From JAPKZH01 sp964537875 (GTDB taxonomy: Bacteria > Acidobacteriota > Aminicenantia > Aminicenantales > UBA4085): DNA of 25,633 bases. Location of the stretch: contig CAZIDN010000052.1 of assembly GCA_964537875.1 (NCBI GenBank), positions 1 to 25,633 of the forward strand. Direction: 5' to 3'. Shown here piece after piece: positions 23,244 through 25,633 of this stretch. The translations under genes were made by a program, and so were the position numbers. Position 1 is the stretch's first letter. The number at the start of each line of letters is the position of its first letter. The notes beneath the pieces are model-generated. The model did no database searches, had not been told where the DNA came from, and worked only from the letters and a program-made list of their open reading frames with translations.

Positions 23244-25232
23244 CTATTCTTTATGAATAACCAGGTTCAAATATCCGTCCACTTTGAGCTTGAATCCCGG
23301 GGGCAGAAATGTCGTGGAGCCGAAATCGACGAGAAGGGCCGGCCCCCGGAGACTGGTCCCCGGAGAAAGCAGAGACCGGTCATAGACCGAGCCCACATAT
23401 TTTTTCTTTTCAAAATAGAGGACCTGCTTTCTAAGAAGGGCGGCGGCCAAGGGCGCCTTGAATTCAGGCGCTTTTTGCAGCTTGATTTTCCGGCTCAGGC
23501 CCCTGGCGTTGAGACGGATATTGACGATCTCCACCTGCCCTTGAGGGTGATGATAGGAATAGAGCCTTTTATGCTCGCGGTGGAAATCGGCCAGCTGGCG
23601 GCTGGGAGATGTCTTCTGATAGGGCATGGTGATCTCGTAGGACTGTCCTAGATAACGAAGATCAAGATAACGCTCAAGGACGATCGACGGCCGGGCAAAG
23701 CCGTCTTGCTGGAGATCTTCGAGGCCCCGCTGTTCCAGCTTGGAGAAGAGGCGTTCAAGCTCCTGCCGATCGATCTGGTCGATGAGCTTGAGTATCGACC
23801 AGGAATAATCTTTGACCGAATCGGCCAGAAGAAGCCCGAAGGCCGAAAGAACGCCGGCGTTTTTGGGGACGATCACGCTATTCATCCGGAGGTGGCAGGC
23901 CATGTCTGCGGCATGCATGCCGCCGGCGCCGCCAAAGGAAAAGAGAGCGAAGTCTCTGGGATCAAAACCGCGCTCGATGGAGATGACCCGGATCGCTTTT
24001 TCCATGTTGGCGTTGGCGATATCGATGATGCCCTGGGCCGTTTCCAGCAGCGATTTCCCGATCTTGGCCGCGATTGTTTTCACGGCCCGGCGGCTTCTTT
24101 CGGGATAGATTTTCATCGTCCCGCCGAGAAAGAAATCGGGGTCGATCCGGCCCAAGACGAGGTTGGCGTCCGTGACGGTCGGCCGCTCGCCCTTTCCATA
24201 ACAGGCGGGACCGGGGTCCGCTCCGGCGCTCTGGGGCCCGACCCGGAGAGAGCCGCCTTTGTCGATATGGGCGATCGAGCCGCCCCCCGCGCCCACAGAG
24301 TGGATATCGATGATCGGAATGCGGACAGGAAATTCGCCGATGGCATTCTCGCTCGTCCTGCGAATCCGCCCTTCTATCAATGAGACATCCGTGGATGTGC
24401 CGCCCATATCAAAGCTCACGATCTTTGGAAAGCCGGCGGCCTTGGCCAGATACAGAGATCCCACGACGCCTCCGGCCGGTCCGGACAGGGCCGTCCGGAT
24501 CGGCTCCTTCTTGGCTTTCTCCGCGGAAATATAGCCTTCGTTCGACTGCATGATCCTGAGATCGGCCTTCCGGAGTTTTTTCTCGAGAAGGCCGAGGTAA
24601 TGATGGAGAATCGGCATCAAATAAGCATTGACGGCCGTCGTCGATGTCCTCTCATACTCTCGGTATTCGGGGAGGATTTGGCTGGAGACGGAGGCCAGGA
24701 TTCCGCGTTTTTCGAGCTCATGGAATACCGCGTCTTCATGGACCGGATTGGCGTAGGAATTGATGAGGGAGACGGCGACGGCTCGAACGCCCGAGGCTCT
24801 GATTTTTTCGGCGATGGCCCGGATGTCTCGGGAGGCGGCGGTTTTTTCGACGAGACCGGCCGCCGTGACACGCTCATCGAGTCCGAAACAGAGCCGGCGG
24901 TCGACAATGGGGTTCCTTCGTTCGCCTTTGAGGCTGTAGAGGTTGCGCCGGGTTTGCCTGCCGATCAAAAGAATATCCTCAAATCCTTTTGTCGTGATGA
25001 GAGCGATCTTGGCCCCTTTCCGTTCAAGCAGGGCATTCGTGGCGACGGTGGTTCCATGAATGACGATGAGCCGCTCTTCCTGCTCGAGAAATTCTTTGAT
25101 CCCTTCGATGATGGCCAGCGAGGGGTTCGAAGGTGTCGAAGGGACCTTCTTAGTGGATATCTTACCGCGTTCGAAAATGACGAAGTCGGTGAAGGTCCCT
25201 CCCGTATCGACGCCGATCCGAACTTCGCGCAT
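23244..25232 (-). CDS. hyuA: Hydantoinase A/oxoprolinase family protein
   Basis: 662 residues of an ASKHA-fold ATPase. The nucleotide-binding motifs are present: IGVDTGGTFTDF (6-17), GTTVATNALLERKGAKIAL, the SGPAGGVVGS and FDMGGTSTDVSLI pair in the middle, and FSFGGAGGMHA near residue 435. With HyuB it forms an ATP-dependent amidohydrolase or related enzyme. The length fits the HyuA/OPLA-A class. No close Shine-Dalgarno sequence; AAGAGG is about 20 bases before the ATG. The fmdB-like gene lies 63 bases upstream on the same strand, so co-transcription is possible. Confidence 0.93.
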   Translation of the reverse strand: MREVRIGVDTGGTFTDFVIFERGKISTKKVPSTPSNPSLAIIEGIKEFLEQEERLIVIHGTTVATNALLERKGAKIALITTKGFEDILLIGRQTRRNLYSLKGERRNPIVDRRLCFGLDERVTAAGLVEKTAASRDIRAIAEKIRASGVRAVAVSLINSYANPVHEDAVFHELEKRGILASVSSQILPEYREYERTSTTAVNAYLMPILHHYLGLLEKKLRKADLRIMQSNEGYISAEKAKKEPIRTALSGPAGGVVGSLYLAKAAGFPKIVSFDMGGTSTDVSLIEGRIRRTSENAIGEFPVRIPIIDIHSVGAGGGSIAHIDKGGSLRVGPQSAGADPGPACYGKGERPTVTDANLVLGRIDPDFFLGGTMKIYPERSRRAVKTIAAKIGKSLLETAQGIIDIANANMEKAIRVISIERGFDPRDFALFSFGGAGGMHAADMACHLRMNSVIVPKNAGVLSAFGLLLADSVKDYSWSILKLIDQIDRQELERLFSKLEQRGLEDLQQDGFARPSIVLERYLDLRYLGQSYEITMPYQKTSPSRQLADFHREHKRLYSYHHPQGQVEIVNIRLNARGLSRKIKLQKAPEFKAPLAAALLRKQVLYFEKKKYVGSVYDRSLLSPGTSLRGPALLVDFGSTTFLPPGFKLKVDGYLNLVIHKE

Positions 25233-25295
25233 GATTTAAAAATATATTCTTACCTCTTGCTCCCTAAAAATCAAGGAATTAATGGAGGGGATGAT

Positions 25296-25514
25296 TTACT
25301 TGCAGGTGGCGCAGGACTTGCTCGAGCAGGACGAGCAGCTTGCCGAGGACGTTTTGACGCGGCTGGCCCCTCCGCCGATTCCGAATGCGGAAAAAAGCTT
25401 CTCGAGGTCCTGGCTGCCGCAGGCTTCGCAGCAGACGGACTTCTCCTGGCCCAGGCGGACCAGCGCCTCGAAACGCCTTCTGCAGGCTTTGCAGTTGAAT
25501 TCGTAGAGTGGCAT
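25296..25514 (-). CDS. FmdB-family zinc ribbon protein
   Basis: 72 residues. The MPLYEFNCKACRRRFEALV start with Cys8-Cys11 and the second pair Cys29-Cys32 (CEACG) form the zinc ribbon of the FmdB/CxxC regulatory protein family. The last 16 residues are rich in Cys and Ser (SCSSCSS, CATCK), which many members share. It is normally small and cytoplasmic, and its role is unclear; the 'regulatory' name comes from one amidase operon. It is interesting that it precedes an amidohydrolase pair here. No Shine-Dalgarno sequence is seen. Confidence 0.85.
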   Translation of the reverse strand: MPLYEFNCKACRRRFEALVRLGQEKSVCCEACGSQDLEKLFSAFGIGGGASRVKTSSASCSSCSSKSCATCK

Positions 25515-25633
25515 GAATTGATATTTTAGCCTTGCCTGGCTTCCAAGTCCAGCCCGGCATCCTGTATGGAGGCGGAGATCTAATAACCCGAAGGGCAGAG
25601 TTCCAAGGGCTTGCCCGTGGGTGAATGAGTAGG

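Noticed and set aside
22476..23651. 391-aa plus-strand frame across hyuB and hyuA
   Set aside because: Antisense to two genes with clear family motifs; no ribosome site.

Overview
The window reads as chromosomal DNA of a free-living Gram-negative bacterium. It has a proton-pumping complex I, a secreted outer-membrane-type beta-barrel, and several exported proteins. Two secreted six-bladed beta-propeller proteins, an S8 protease, an M24B peptidase and hydantoinase/oxoprolinase genes would fit an Acidobacteriota/Aminicenantes-like peptide degrader. That placement is inference from gene content and general feel, not from a phylogenetic marker.

Layout. (1) 121-5795, minus strand: a compact nuoJKLMN operon (membrane arm of complex I). 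Its own TTGACA/TATAAT promoter lies just ahead of nuoJ, and nuoA-I are not adjacent. (2) 5967-11179: an accessory region built on an initiator tRNA gene. A promoter-driven tRNA-fMet(CAT) at 5967 is followed by a second full copy at 9157 and two 3'-only copies at 10089 and 11051. Half-tRNAs of tRNA-Arg(ACG) and tRNA-Asp(GTC) lie among them. Beside these 3' ends sit short coding tails that look like the C-termini of tyrosine integrases, but no integrase body survives. The cargo is a dead DUF4145-like gene, a six-bladed propeller, a SEC-C plus PD-(D/E)XK putative nuclease and two small membrane proteins. The second tRNA-fMet copy is the centre of a roughly 319-bp near-palindrome whose arms are two such integrase tails in opposite orientation. 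(3) 11305-12928, minus strand: a second propeller gene and a SnoaL/DUF4440-like secreted protein. (4) 13142-14995, minus strand: a flavodoxin and a B12-binding-type radical SAM enzyme. (5) 15515-19149, plus strand: a DUF2284 metal-binding protein lying between two 33-bp direct repeats, a stand-alone receiver protein with a strong terminator, an Xaa-Pro aminopeptidase with its own promoter, a remnant of a nitrilase-family gene, and a NusG paralogue. (6) 19254-25514, minus strand: fmdB-like zinc ribbon, hyuA, hyuB, outer-membrane barrel and S8 protease, closely packed and probably partly co-transcribed.

The most interesting part is region 2. It looks like an initiator-tRNA integration hot spot where several elements inserted one after another and then lost their integrases. 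An alternative is that small one-gene cassettes bounded by tRNA 3' ends and integrase-tail/arm sequences are moved by an integrase encoded elsewhere. The sequence shows the repeats and tails directly; the mechanism is inference.
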